Positions 63,698 to 64,000 of a stretch of DNA of 64,000 nucleotides are shown in pieces (position 1 is the first letter of the stretch; every line of letters begins with the position of its first letter). Source of the DNA: Rhodobacteraceae bacterium Alg231-30 (GTDB lineage: Bacteria; Pseudomonadota; Alphaproteobacteria; Rhodobacterales; Rhodobacteraceae); assembly GCA_900143615.1 (NCBI GenBank), contig FREU01000001.1, forward strand, positions 830,767 to 894,766, in the 5' to 3' direction. A program made the translations under genes and the position numbers. Under the pieces are notes generated by a model. That model was given only the letters and a program-made list of their open reading frames with translations. It had not been told where the DNA came from and did not search any database.

Positions 63698-64000
63698 TTA
63701 TCCGTAGAGCGTGACCGGCGTGCCGGCGATGGCTGACATGTTCAGCAGACCGCGCGAGGTGATCGATTGGCTGACGATGTGTGCACGGTTGCCCATGCCC
63801 ATCAGAATGGGGCCAACTTCGAGACCATCAGAGCGCATTTTCAGGATGTTGCGCACACCCGACGCCGCATCCGCGTTGGAGAAGATCAACACGTTGGCGT
63901 CGCCTTTGAGGCGGGAGCGCGGGAAAATCCGCGCGCGCAGGGCGGGATCGAGCGCGGTGTCGACGTTCATCTCACCTTCGTAGATGAAATCGCGGGGTCG
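63698..64000 (-). CDS. maeB: NADP-dependent malic enzyme, C-terminal end of PTA-like domain (partial)
   Basis: The last 100 or so residues of a protein whose 5' part lies beyond the window. The frame stays open to base 64000. It reads DFIYEGEMNVDTALDPALR, then FPRSRLKGDANVLIFSNADAA, then GPILMGMGNRAHIVSQS. This is the end of the phosphotransacetylase-like domain that MaeB-type malic enzymes carry. A free phosphate acetyltransferase is the alternative, but the GPILxGxxxxAHI block favours MaeB. Malic enzyme converts malate to pyruvate and NADPH. Confidence 0.85.
   Translation of the reverse strand, partial: RPRDFIYEGEMNVDTALDPALRARIFPRSRLKGDANVLIFSNADAASGVRNILKMRSDGLEVGPILMGMGNRAHIVSQSITSRGLLNMSAIAGTPVTLYG

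Noticed and set aside
1-64000. CRISPR arrays, tRNA or rRNA genes, prophage, intact transposons, selfish toxin-antitoxin pairs
   Set aside because: Looked for repeats with regular spacing, tRNA-like cloverleaf ends, integrase or phage genes and small paired genes; none found beyond the IS3 remnant.

Overview
The window looks like chromosomal DNA of a marine Rhodobacterales (Roseobacter-group) alphaproteobacterium. This is inferred from gene content: TRAP transporters, an agl-type alpha-glucoside operon, a torECAD operon for trimethylamine N-oxide respiration, an Entner-Doudoroff cluster, propionyl-CoA synthetase preceded by TTTGCAAA motifs, and several small proteins of a type common in that group. 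I saw no rRNA, tRNA, CRISPR array, prophage or intact insertion sequence. Both ends cut through genes: a polyamine-type binding protein on the left and a malic enzyme on the right.

Layout, left to right. 1-3773: polyamine-type ABC importer (binding protein, ATPase, two permeases). 4057-8335: RND efflux pair (adaptor and pump) with a 12-bp palindrome upstream. 8377-9220: the 3' end of an IS3-type transposase and a degraded, gene-poor stretch. 9224-17726: a one-directional catabolic and TRAP transport operon (dgoK, zinc alcohol dehydrogenase, SDR, 2-hydroxyacid dehydrogenase, dctPQM, dgoA, kdgK). It is preceded by what looks like only the C-terminus of an IclR-type regulator. 18237-22014: three glycosyltransferases, one fused to a methyltransferase-like domain. 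22134-31239: aglEFGAK with divergent aglR and a GH1 beta-glucosidase. 31287-35764: torECAD on the minus strand, including a 57-residue TorE. 35964-39865: KefF/KefC-type pair and a MATE transporter. 39881-46035: gap-zwf-edd-eda on the minus strand with a divergent LacI-type regulator.

46049-51558 holds a CbiX-like protein, a DUF4202 protein and a three-gene signalling operon (LuxR-type response regulator, FIST sensor, hybrid histidine kinase). 51744-55175 carries a META-domain protein, a tiny membrane protein with an FNR-like box and an SD-masking hairpin, an alpha/beta hydrolase and a YcaQ-family protein. 55420-57129 is a TetR-PspA-YiaA-like stress module with four near-identical 13-bp operators. 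57637-63635 contains glyA, nadK, prpE and an unrecognised histidine-rich multipass membrane protein. The end of maeB closes the window.

The strongest theme is carbohydrate feeding into the Entner-Doudoroff route. Alpha- and beta-glucosides are imported and hydrolysed to glucose (agl, bgl), the zwf-edd-eda-gap block carries glucose-6-phosphate to pyruvate and triose phosphate, and the dgo/kdg operon brings a hexonate- or uronate-like acid to the same products. A recurring regulatory design is visible. In all three import operons the binding-protein gene is separated from the next transporter gene by a perfect stem-loop. No wholly new system is proven here. The best candidates for new biology are the 62379 histidine-rich membrane protein, the TetR/PspA operator array, the orphaned dgo/kdg/TRAP pathway, and the FNR box plus SD-masking hairpin before the 52597 mini-gene.
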